Assembly (NCBI GenBank): GCA_003220795.1
Contig: QHTK01000045.1
Coordinates: 1 to 64,000 of the forward strand
DNA length: 64,000 nt
Reading direction: 5' to 3'
From: Gemmatimonadota bacterium
Lineage (GTDB): Bacteria > Gemmatimonadota > Gemmatimonadetes > Gemmatimonadales > GWC2-71-9
Shown here: piece by piece, positions 55,116 through 64,000 of the stretch
Numbering within the stretch: position 1 is the stretch's first letter
Layout: the number at the start of each line of letters is the position of its first letter
The notes under the pieces: generated by a model
Seen by the model: only the letters and a program-made list of their open reading frames with translations
What the model was told of the DNA's origin: nothing
The model's database searches: none
Program-made: the position numbers and the translations under genes

Positions 55116-56491
55116 GGTTTGGGCGGCTTCTTGGCCGTGGAATCCGCGGGCGCGGGTTTGGGCTTCTTGGCCGTGGAATCCGCGGCGGCGGGTTTGGGCG
55201 GCGCGGGCTCGAGGTGTACCCCGTCGGCGCGGCCGCTCACGACGATGCGGTCGACCTTGTCCGCCTTGAGGGCGATGTCGATCACCTTCCCGCGCGAATA
55301 ATCGATGGCCGGGCCCGTCCCGGCGGAGTCCTTGGCGCCGGCGATGTGGCTGAGCGAGCGCGCCGCGCCGCGGGCTACGATCTGGTGCAGCTGGCTCTTC
55401 GGCGCGGCGCCCGAGTCCGCCACCTGCGTCCAGTGGGCGGTGAGTGTGTCGCCGGCGATCCAGTCCACGTCCGCTGTCTTGGACGAGTCCTTCTTGGAGG
55501 TCGAGAAGGCGTGCCGGAACGCCCGGGCTTCGGTCAGCACCTCGTCGGGCGTGTCGAGCGCGAGCGAATCGGCGTCGATCGTGTTGAGGGTCGAGACCGC
55601 CCGGGCGTGGCTGGTGGAGTCGCCGCGGCTCCAAGCGAAGGCGTGCTGCAGCTTGCGGCGCTCGAGGGTCAGGTGAATCGTGTCGGCCGTGAGGCGCCAG
55701 TCGGTCCCCGTGGCGACGCCCTGCCCCAGCGCCTTCACGAAGCGGATTTCGCGCGCTTGGAGACCCAGCTCGATGCGCGTGCCGACCAGGGTATAGGGGT
55801 GCGCGCCCTTGCCTTCCACGTGCGGCTTCCCCACGAGCACGCCGAGCCCGGCGGCCTGATCGAGCTGCATCGAGTCGCCGCGCGCCGCGACGTCGCTCCG
55901 GTCGATCGTCACCTTGCCCCCGCCCCACATGCGGTCATTGCCCTTGAAGCGCACCCGATCCGCCACGATGACGTACGGCTCGGCGGAGTCGGGGGGGGCG
56001 CTCGAGCGGTAGTCGATCGTGGGGCGCGCCGAGGCGTACATCTCCATCGTGTCGCGGATGCCCTTCACGATCCGGTAGTAAGTGAGGTTCGGCCCGCGCA
56101 GCACCGATCCGGTCGAGCGGTTCACCGCCACCACGTTCTTGTGCGCCTCGAGCCGCTCCTGGCGCAGGAAGTACGCGGCGGTCGTGGCGTCGAGGGTGAG
56201 CGCGCTGTCTCGAATGTGTACCAGGTGTCGCTGCCCGATCATGTCGAAGCGACCGGTCCCGGCAAACCAGGCCACGCTGTCGGCGGAGAGCGTGCTCGCC
56301 GTCCCGCGGCAATGAGCCAGCACGCCGCCGCCCGCGAAGACGTTGGTCTCTCCCTTACGCACCTCTACCTGCTGGGTGCGGCCTCCCACCGAGTCGATGA
56401 CCACGACGCAGGGGCGTCCCTCGGCCGTGTCCCCCACCTGGGGAGGCGCGGGCTGCTGGACCAGTGCGAGGAGCACCAGCGGGACGATCAT
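55112..56491 (-). CDS. lptA: LptA/OstA-like periplasmic LPS transport protein, extended
   Basis: LptA-type proteins bridge LPS across the periplasm. This 459-residue protein has a short signal-like N-terminus ([12 protein letters not shown]) and successive OstA-type beta repeats, for example [22 protein letters not shown] (about 53) and further jelly-roll-like repeats through about 410. That makes it more than twice the length of E. coli LptA. The C-terminus is a low-complexity tail of [10 protein letters not shown] repeats (about 430-459). It lies between lptC and lptB, which supports the role. The length and tail are unusual. Its stop overlaps the lptB ATG. A fusion with an LptD-N-like segment is an alternative reading. 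Confidence 0.8.
   Translation of the reverse strand: MIVPLVLLALVQQPAPPQVGDTAEGRPCVVVIDSVGGRTQQVEVRKGETNVFAGGGVLAHCRGTASTLSADSVAWFAGTGRFDMIGQRHLVHIRDSALTLDATTAAYFLRQERLEAHKNVVAVNRSTGSVLRGPNLTYYRIVKGIRDTMEMYASARPTIDYRSSAPPDSAEPYVIVADRVRFKGNDRMWGGGKVTIDRSDVAARGDSMQLDQAAGLGVLVGKPHVEGKGAHPYTLVGTRIELGLQAREIRFVKALGQGVATGTDWRLTADTIHLTLERRKLQHAFAWSRGDSTSHARAVSTLNTIDADSLALDTPDEVLTEARAFRHAFSTSKKDSSKTADVDWIAGDTLTAHWTQVADSGAAPKSQLHQIVARGAARSLSHIAGAKDSAGTGPAIDYSRGKVIDIALKADKVDRIVVSGRADGVHLEPAPPKPAAADSTAKKPKPAPADSTAKKPPKP
55116..55207 (-). repeat. 36-39 bp tandem repeat in the 3' end of the lptA-like gene
   Basis: Two near-identical units sharing TTCTTGGCCGTGGAATCCGC (plus strand) and GGTTTGGGC lie head-to-tail (about 39 and 36 bp) followed by a partial third copy. 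They code for the repeated tail ADSTAKKP. Copy number may vary between strains. Confidence 0.75.
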
Positions 56492-57048
56492 TGGTTCGGC
56501 AGCGTGAACTGGCCCGCCGTGCCCTTGATGCGGGTGGCCGTCACGACCTTGAAGTCGGGATCCGAGGTGAAGCCCTCACCCTCGATGCGGCGATTCGGCT
56601 CGTCGAACACGAAGGGCTTGTCGGAGCTCACCTGATTCTTCGCCTGGCTGAAGCGCAACACCTCGGTGCGCAGCGTGGCCCCGTCGGTGCGCACCACGAG
56701 CACGTTGCCGCGGGCCTCCATGTCGCCGGGGCGCCAGTGATACGTGCCCTCGCGTGCGGTCAGGGTCGAGGTTTCGGCGCCACGGGGGTCGTAGAACGTG
56801 ATGTGCACGGCGCGCAGCTCGGCGGTCTGCATGGGCGAGTAGAAATATGCCGTGTCAGCCCGCACGTGGGCGCGCTGGATTCCCGCGGTGGTCACGTAGT
56901 GTGACATGTTGACGAGCACCTGATCGGCGGTATCGGCGGCGGTGATGGTCGCTGTGGGCTTAATGCCTGCATCGCAGGCCCCCGCCACAACCCCACCCAA
57001 GACGGCGTGGCACAGAACTACGTACCACGAAGGCGACGTCTTTCGCAT
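56488..57048 (-). CDS. lptC: LPS export protein LptC
   Basis: LptC is the membrane-anchored partner that receives LPS from LptBFG and passes it to LptA. The 186 residues have an N-terminal hydrophobic segment (about 8-24) ending near the lipobox-like VAGAC, so lipid anchoring is possible, then the OstA-like beta-jellyroll: VNMSHYVTTAGIQRAHVRADTAYFY (about 46-70), LTAREGTYHWRPGDMEARGNVLV and a final RIEGEGFTSDPDFK. ATG 57048 overlaps the kdsD stop and its own stop overlaps the lptA-like start. lptF and lptG are not in this window. Confidence 0.88.
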   Translation of the reverse strand: MRKTSPSWYVVLCHAVLGGVVAGACDAGIKPTATITAADTADQVLVNMSHYVTTAGIQRAHVRADTAYFYSPMQTAELRAVHITFYDPRGAETSTLTAREGTYHWRPGDMEARGNVLVVRTDGATLRTEVLRFSQAKNQVSSDKPFVFDEPNRRIEGEGFTSDPDFKVVTATRIKGTAGQFTLPNQ

Positions 57049-58022
57049 TACGCCGCTCCTGCTTTCATCAGGTCGTGGAGATGCACGATGCCGACGACTT
57101 TCCGACCGCCGTCCAGCACGGGCAGCGCCATGATGCCGTGCTTCTCCATGACTCGCACCGCGGCGCCCGCCAGCTCGTCGGGGGTGGTGGCTTTGGGAGT
57201 CTGAGTCATCACCGACCTGACGGGGAGATCGAGGAAGCGATCGGTCCGCTCCATCAGGCGGGTGAGGTCCCCGGCGGTCACCACACCGACGAGACCGCCC
57301 GCGGCATCGACGATCGCGACGGTGCCGCGCTTTTCCGCGAGCAACACGACGCACTCGCGCATCGGGCGGTCGGGGAGCAGGGTCGGCACGTCTCTCGTGA
57401 GCATCACGTCGGCGACCCGGAGGAGCAGCTTGCGGGGCAGCAGGCCATCTGGGTGGAACGCGGCGAAGTCCTCGCGCCGGAAGCCCTTGACCTCGAGCAG
57501 CGTGACGCCGAGCGCGTCGCCCAGCGCCAGCGCGGCTGTGGTGCTCGCGGTGGGCGCGAGCGTCTCGGCGCACGCCTCCTCGCTCACGCTGGCGTCGAGC
57601 ACAACCTGCGCCTGCCGCGCGAGCAAGGAGTCGGCGTCCCCCACGATCGTGATGATTGGAACGTCAAGGCGCTTCAGCTGCATCACGAGACCGAACAGCT
57701 CGTCCGACCCGCCGCTCTTCGACAACAGGATCGCGACGTCGTCGGGGCCGACGATGCCGAGGTCGCCGTGCAGGGAGTCCACGGGATGCAGGAACGACGC
57801 AGGCGTGCCGGTCGACGTGAGCGTCGCGGCGATCTTGCGAGCGATCAGCCCGGACTTACCGACGCCCGACACGATGACGCGCCCCCGCGCGGCCGCGAGC
57901 AGCCGCACGGCCGCGGCGAACGGCGGCCCCAGCCGCTCAGCGACCCCCCGGATCGCCGCCGCTTCGAGGGCCAGCACCCGGCGCCCGCGCTCAACGAGAT
58001 CGGTGGGCTCGGTACGCGACAT
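57048..58022 (-). CDS. kdsD: Arabinose-5-phosphate isomerase KdsD (KpsF/GutQ family)
   Basis: KdsD converts ribulose-5-phosphate to arabinose-5-phosphate, the first committed Kdo step. The 324 residues hold a SIS domain (about 40-180: GVGKSGLIARKIAATLTSTGTPASFLHP, SKSGGSDELFGL, LAPTASTTAALALGDALG) and two CBS domains (about 205-324: DVPTLLPDRPMRECV and RSVMTQTPKATTPDELAG). ATG 58022 is preferred; GTG 58028 is a close alternative. The start lies 32 nt inside the kdsC 3' end. Confidence 0.94.
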   Translation of the reverse strand: MSRTEPTDLVERGRRVLALEAAAIRGVAERLGPPFAAAVRLLAAARGRVIVSGVGKSGLIARKIAATLTSTGTPASFLHPVDSLHGDLGIVGPDDVAILLSKSGGSDELFGLVMQLKRLDVPIITIVGDADSLLARQAQVVLDASVSEEACAETLAPTASTTAALALGDALGVTLLEVKGFRREDFAAFHPDGLLPRKLLLRVADVMLTRDVPTLLPDRPMRECVVLLAEKRGTVAIVDAAGGLVGVVTAGDLTRLMERTDRFLDLPVRSVMTQTPKATTPDELAGAAVRVMEKHGIMALPVLDGGRKVVGIVHLHDLMKAGAA

Positions 58023-58563
58023 CGCCACGCTCGACGAAATACTGTGACAGCAAACCCTGCCACTCGCCCCGGGCCTGGAGGATCAGCTCCGCCACCTCGC
58101 GCACCGCGCCCTGGCCGCCCGGGACGGAGGTCACCGCGTGCGCCGCCGCCTTCACCTCGGGGACCGCGTTCGCGACCGCGATGGGGAGCCCCACGCGCGC
58201 CAGGAGCGGCAAGTCCGCGAGGTCGTCCCCCACGAAGGCGCACTCTTCCCAGGTCAGTCCACGCCGCTCGCGCAGCGCTTCGAACACCGGCAGCTTGCGT
58301 GCGCTCGGGTCCTGGATCAGCTCGTCCACGGCGAGCTCGCGCGCCCGGAGCGCGGTCGCCGCGGATTCCCGGCCGCTGACCCACACGACGGCGAGGCCGG
58401 CGGTCCTGAGCAGCCGGATGCCCAGCCCGTCCTGGATGTGGAAACGCTTGAACTCGACGGGGTGGTCGCCGACCATGCCCAGGTACACGCCGTTGTCGGT
58501 GAGCACGCCGTCGACGTCCAAGCCGACGAGCTTGAGGCGGCGGGCGAGCGAGGCGTCGATCAT
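57991..58563 (-). CDS. kdsC: 3-deoxy-D-manno-octulosonate 8-phosphate phosphatase KdsC
   Basis: KdsC removes the phosphate from Kdo-8-phosphate. The 190 residues match the short, C0-type HAD fold: the catalytic aspartates in LVGLDVDGVLTDN (D16, D18), the SGRESAATALRA segment (about 63), the DPSARKLPVFEAL lysine region (about 83) and the metal motif FVGDDLADLPLL (about 110). It lies between kdsA and kdsD, with the kdsD start inside its 3' end. It is followed by the complete LPS export genes. Confidence 0.94.
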   Translation of the reverse strand: MIDASLARRLKLVGLDVDGVLTDNGVYLGMVGDHPVEFKRFHIQDGLGIRLLRTAGLAVVWVSGRESAATALRARELAVDELIQDPSARKLPVFEALRERRGLTWEECAFVGDDLADLPLLARVGLPIAVANAVPEVKAAAHAVTSVPGGQGAVREVAELILQARGEWQGLLSQYFVERGDVAYRAHRSR

Positions 58564-58587
58564 CGGCGCGCTCGAGCGTTCACGAGC

Positions 58588-59400
58588 CTAAGCACGGACG
58601 GCCTCCCGCGCCCGCTGCCAGACCTCGATCGCGACGCTCACGACGCCCGCGAGTTGGTCGAGCGGCAGCATGTTCGGCCCGTCGGACGGCGCCCGGTCGG
58701 GATCGGGGTGCGTCTCGAGGAAGAACCCGTCCGCGCCTGCGGCGGCAGCCGCATACAGGAGCGGCGGGATGAACTCGCGCAGGCCGCCGCTCGCACCCCC
58801 CTCTCCCCTGCCCGGCTGCTGCACCGCGTGCGTGGCGTCGTATACGGCCGGGACGCCGCACACGGCCCGCAGGCGGGCGAAGTTTCGCATGTCCACCACC
58901 AGGTCGCCGTAGCCGAAAAACGTGCCGCGCTCGGTGACGGCGAGCTCCGGCGCCCCGCCAGCGCGCACCTTCTCGATGGCGCCCTGCATTGCGTCGGGGG
59001 ACAGCCACTGCCCCTTCTTCACGTTGACGGCCCGCCCGGCCCGGCCCGCCGCGACGAGCAGATCGGTCTGGCGACACAGGAACGCGGGGATCTGCAGCAC
59101 GTCGGCTACCTGGGCCGCTGCGGGCACCTGGCCCGCCTCGTGGACGTCGGTGAGGATGGGGAGGCCGGTCTCCGAGCGGACCGTGGCGAGCGCCTCGAGC
59201 CCGCGCTCCAGGCCGGGCCCACGCGCCCCCTTCAGGCGCGAGCGGTTCGCCTTGTCGTAGGAGGCCTTATAGATGACGTGCACCCCGAGCTTGGCGCCGA
59301 GCTCGGCGAGGGCTTCACCGATCCGCAGGTTCAAGTCGTCCGCTTCGACGACGCAGGGCCCCGCGATCAGGAACGGGGTGGCTCCGAAGTGCTGGCCCAT
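58588..59400 (-). CDS. kdsA: 2-dehydro-3-deoxyphosphooctonate aldolase (Kdo-8-P synthase)
   Basis: KdsA condenses arabinose-5-phosphate and phosphoenolpyruvate to Kdo-8-phosphate. The 270 residues show FLIAGPCVVEADDL (about 10), YKASYDKANRSRLKGARGPGL (about 44-64), LPILTDVHEAGQ (about 81), QIPAFLCRQTDLL, VNVKKGQWLSP and the metal-ligand segment VYDATHAVQQPG (about 187). The cysteine in AGPCVVE (about residue 16) is where metal-dependent enzymes have theirs. A glycine-rich loop GRGEGGASGG is encoded by a G-run tract (58796-58813 on the minus strand). ATG 59400 is 3 nt after pyrG. Confidence 0.95.
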   Translation of the reverse strand: MGQHFGATPFLIAGPCVVEADDLNLRIGEALAELGAKLGVHVIYKASYDKANRSRLKGARGPGLERGLEALATVRSETGLPILTDVHEAGQVPAAAQVADVLQIPAFLCRQTDLLVAAGRAGRAVNVKKGQWLSPDAMQGAIEKVRAGGAPELAVTERGTFFGYGDLVVDMRNFARLRAVCGVPAVYDATHAVQQPGRGEGGASGGLREFIPPLLYAAAAAGADGFFLETHPDPDRAPSDGPNMLPLDQLAGVVSVAIEVWQRAREAVRA

Positions 59401-59403
59401 CGC

Positions 59404-61814
<2,411 letters not shown>

Positions 61815-61845
61815 GGAGGAACATACAAGATGCGTGCCGCGACGT

Positions 61846-62436
<591 letters not shown>

Positions 62437-62450
62437 GGGCGATGGGCCGA

Positions 62451-62723
62451 TCAGCTCAGGAACCGCTCGGCGAGCTGCTGCATCCGCTCGTCGCCGGCCG
62501 CGCGGGCCCGATCGAGAAGGCGGCGGACATGCTCGCGCAGCCGGGGCTCGCCCCAATAGTATCCGGTGGCCTGCTCGGCGCTGGCCGTCTCGCCGGCGCG
62601 GGCGGCCTCGAGCAGCGCGTCGGCGGCGGCCCGGTCGAAGTCCCGATGGCCCTTCGGTGGCAGCCCGTAGTTACGCCTGGGCGCCTCGTTGCCTGCATCC
62701 TCTTTGGTGAACGCGCGCGACAT
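62451..62723 (-). CDS. Small protein with a GreA/GreB-like N-terminal leader
   Basis: This is a 90-residue, charged, mostly helical protein. The N-terminus MSRAFTKEDAG resembles the leader of GreB-like transcript cleavage factors (MSRGFVKED type), but the Gre coiled coil and C-terminal domain are absent. The rest (DRAAADALLEAARAGETASAE, RLREHVRRLLDRARAAGDER) is unfamiliar. A purine-rich site GAGGAGGGGGGGG lies upstream of ATG 62723, a strong ribosome-binding candidate. It sits between xerC/D and trpG. Confidence 0.6.
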   Translation of the reverse strand: MSRAFTKEDAGNEAPRRNYGLPPKGHRDFDRAAADALLEAARAGETASAEQATGYYWGEPRLREHVRRLLDRARAAGDERMQQLAERFLS

Positions 62724-62740
62724 GGTGCACCCCCCCCTCC

Positions 62741-63649
62741 TCACGCCCGGGGATGATACTGCCGATGCACGCTGCGCAGGTAGTCCCGGTCCACGTGGGT
62801 GTAGAGCTGCGTCGTTGCGAGGTCGGCGTGCCCCAGCATCTCCTGGACCGCCCGCAGGTCCGCGCCGCCCTCGAGCAGATGAGTGGCGAAGCTGTGGCGC
62901 AGCGTGTGGGGGGTGACCCGCTTCGTGAGCCCCGCCACTTTCGCGGCGCGCTTGATGATCGACCACGCGCCCACGCGCGACAGCGGCGTACCGCGCGCAT
63001 TGAGGAACAGGATGTTCCGTCCTTGCCCCTTGTCGAAGCGGGGCCGAATCTCGCGGACGTAGAGCGCCACCGCGCCCAGCGCGCGGCGCCCCACCGGCAC
63101 GATGCGCTCCTTCGACCCCTTCCCGAAGATCCGCACCAGCCCGTCCTCGTACAACAAATCTTGAGGCTTCACACCCACCACCTCGGACACGCGCGCCCCG
63201 GTCGCATAGGCGAACTCGAGCAGGGCCCGGTCCCGCATCGCGAGCGGCTCGTCGGTGTTCGGCGCCGCGAGCAGTCTGCCGACCTCGGGGACCGTCAGTA
63301 CCGTGGGCAGGGTGCGCCACTGCTTCGGCGATTCGAGGCGCTCGCTCGGGTCGCGCGTCGCGTGTCCTTCGCCGACCAGGAAGCGGTAGTACGTGCGGAT
63401 CGCCGAGATCTGGCGACGGATGGTGGCCGGGGCGAGGCCCAAGTCCTTGAGATCGTACACGAACTCGCGCAGCTGCGCCGCGGTAATGGCATCGGGGCGG
63501 TCGGCGCCCTTGGTCTTCGCGTGGGCGATGAGCCGCCCGACGTCGCGCAGGTAATTGGCCACGGTATTCGCGCTGTTTCCGGCCTCGAGAGCGAGGTAAT
63601 CGCGGAACGGCCCCACGTGAAATGCGTGATCGTCCGCGGTCACAACCAC
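62741..63649 (-). CDS. xerD: Tyrosine recombinase XerC/XerD
   Basis: Xer recombinases resolve chromosome dimers at dif during division. The 302 residues have the core-binding SAM-like domain (about 10-100) and the catalytic domain with all hexad residues: R153 in ATGARVSEVV, K177 in GKGSKER, H248 and R251 in HTLRH, H274 in LGHADLATT and Y283 in TQLYTH. Length and housekeeping context argue for chromosomal XerC/XerD rather than a mobile-element integrase. Which of the two it is cannot be said without the partner. GTG 63649 overlaps the next minus gene's stop. Confidence 0.93.
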   Translation of the reverse strand: MVVTADDHAFHVGPFRDYLALEAGNSANTVANYLRDVGRLIAHAKTKGADRPDAITAAQLREFVYDLKDLGLAPATIRRQISAIRTYYRFLVGEGHATRDPSERLESPKQWRTLPTVLTVPEVGRLLAAPNTDEPLAMRDRALLEFAYATGARVSEVVGVKPQDLLYEDGLVRIFGKGSKERIVPVGRRALGAVALYVREIRPRFDKGQGRNILFLNARGTPLSRVGAWSIIKRAAKVAGLTKRVTPHTLRHSFATHLLEGGADLRAVQEMLGHADLATTQLYTHVDRDYLRSVHRQYHPRA

Positions 63650-64000
63650 CGCCGTACCCGCGTCGTGTACGCCCGATAGGCGTCACCGAACTTGCGCTCG
63701 AGGTACGCCTCCTCGCGCGCGATGACCGCCCACCGGATCACGCCGAGCACCACCGGCAGCAGCAGGAGTGGCCACAGCGAGTTGATGAGCAGCGTGACGC
63801 CGGCGTAGAGGGCCGTGAGCCCGACGTACATCGGGTTGCGGGTGAAGCGATAGGGGCCCCGCACCACGAGCGCCGTGGTGGGTTGAATGGGAACCGGGCT
63901 CGTGCCGGCTCGGCGAAACAGGACGATGGCGCTCGCCGCAAGCGCAACGCCCGCGCCGGCGAAGACCCAGCCGAGCAGTATCCGAGCCCCGCCCACCGCT
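63640..64000 (-). CDS. Isoprenylcysteine methyltransferase-like (ICMT/PEMT) membrane protein, 5' truncated by window edge
   Basis: The visible 120 or so codons hold three to four hydrophobic helices and the family motif GPYRFTRNPMYVGLTALYAGV, which binds SAM, followed by the lysine/arginine-rich EEAYLERKFGDAYRAYTTRVRRWL tail with the conserved E-x-x-L-E-x-x-F-G-x-x-Y-x-x-Y pattern. Members methylate isoprenylcysteine or lipids in eukaryotes; bacterial roles are unclear. The frame is open to the right edge, so the true start is outside the window. It overlaps xerD by 10 nt. Confidence 0.85.
   Translation of the reverse strand, partial: AVGGARILLGWVFAGAGVALAASAIVLFRRAGTSPVPIQPTTALVVRGPYRFTRNPMYVGLTALYAGVTLLINSLWPLLLLPVVLGVIRWAVIAREEAYLERKFGDAYRAYTTRVRRWL

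Noticed and set aside
58588-59400. Glycine-rich loop in KdsA suspected as an insertion
   Set aside because: The GRGEGGASGG loop has about the normal length between VQQPG and REFIPP; only the codons are G-rich.
62741-63649. Tyrosine recombinase as sign of a mobile element
   Set aside because: Full Xer length, housekeeping neighbours and no att-like repeats or cargo argue for chromosomal XerC/D.

Overview
The window is GC-rich, gene-dense chromosome from a Gram-negative (diderm) bacterium. It carries almost the whole lipid A pathway (lpxD, an lpxC-fabZ fusion, lpxA, lpxB, lpxK), the Kdo pathway (kdsA, kdsB, kdsC, kdsD), LPS transport genes (lptA-like, lptB, lptC), bamA and skp. It also has the McsA-McsB-ClpC protein-arginine-phosphorylation set best known from Firmicutes, an orphan bshC, and about as many GTG/TTG starts as ATG starts. 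This combination fits Gemmatimonadota or a close relative. That placement is inference from gene content; no marker tree was possible. I see no insertion sequence, prophage, CRISPR array or rRNA operon.

Region 1 (1-27.7 kb, all +) is a tightly packed run with mostly 1-4 nt stop/start overlaps: prfB (5' truncated), lysS, LolC/E-type permease, lolD, mcsA, mcsB, clpC, bamA, skp, lpxD, lpxC-fabZ, lpxA, a Gfo/Idh oxidoreductase, lpxB, a DUF374 acyltransferase, lpxK, glutamate dehydrogenase, rlmH, an AMMECR1 protein, bshC, a small membrane protein, murJ, uvrC, threonine synthase and larC. It couples outer-membrane building (lipoprotein sorting, OMP assembly, lipid A) with protein quality control.

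Region 2 (27.7-32.8 kb, +) looks accessory. Two paralogous secreted TPR proteins flank a secreted GH16 glucanase, a small possible GH30 remnant, a proline-rich secreted protein with a 15-bp tandem repeat, a terminator and tRNA-Gly(CCC).

Region 3 (32.8-42 kb, +) is housekeeping: a DUF512 radical-SAM protein, der, plsY, gpsA, a MerR regulator, a GT2 glycosyltransferase, surE, pcm, dedA, acylphosphatase, apt, tRNA-Arg(CCU) and a membrane-anchored TPR protein.

Region 4 (42-52.5 kb, mostly -) starts with dapF and becomes an envelope-glycan cluster: a dolichyl-phosphate-mannose-synthase-like GT2, a YfhO-like membrane protein, a UPF0104 flippase-like protein, a GT4, a methyltransferase, a GATase1-like protein (the only + gene), a deacetylase-like protein, a GNAT-like protein and a GtrB-like GT2.

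Region 5 (52.5-64 kb, -) reads, in transcription order from the right edge: a truncated ICMT-like methyltransferase, xerC/D, a small GreB-N-like protein, trpG/pabA, kdsB, pyrG, kdsA, kdsC, kdsD, lptC, an lptA-like gene, lptB and rpoN. This supplies CMP-Kdo and the LPS export machine. The most unusual gene here is lptB, whose ATPase is preceded by about 154 residues of unknown sequence.

No stretch over 300 bases lacks a gene. The longest true gap is 30208-30395, with a weak promoter and a hairpin.
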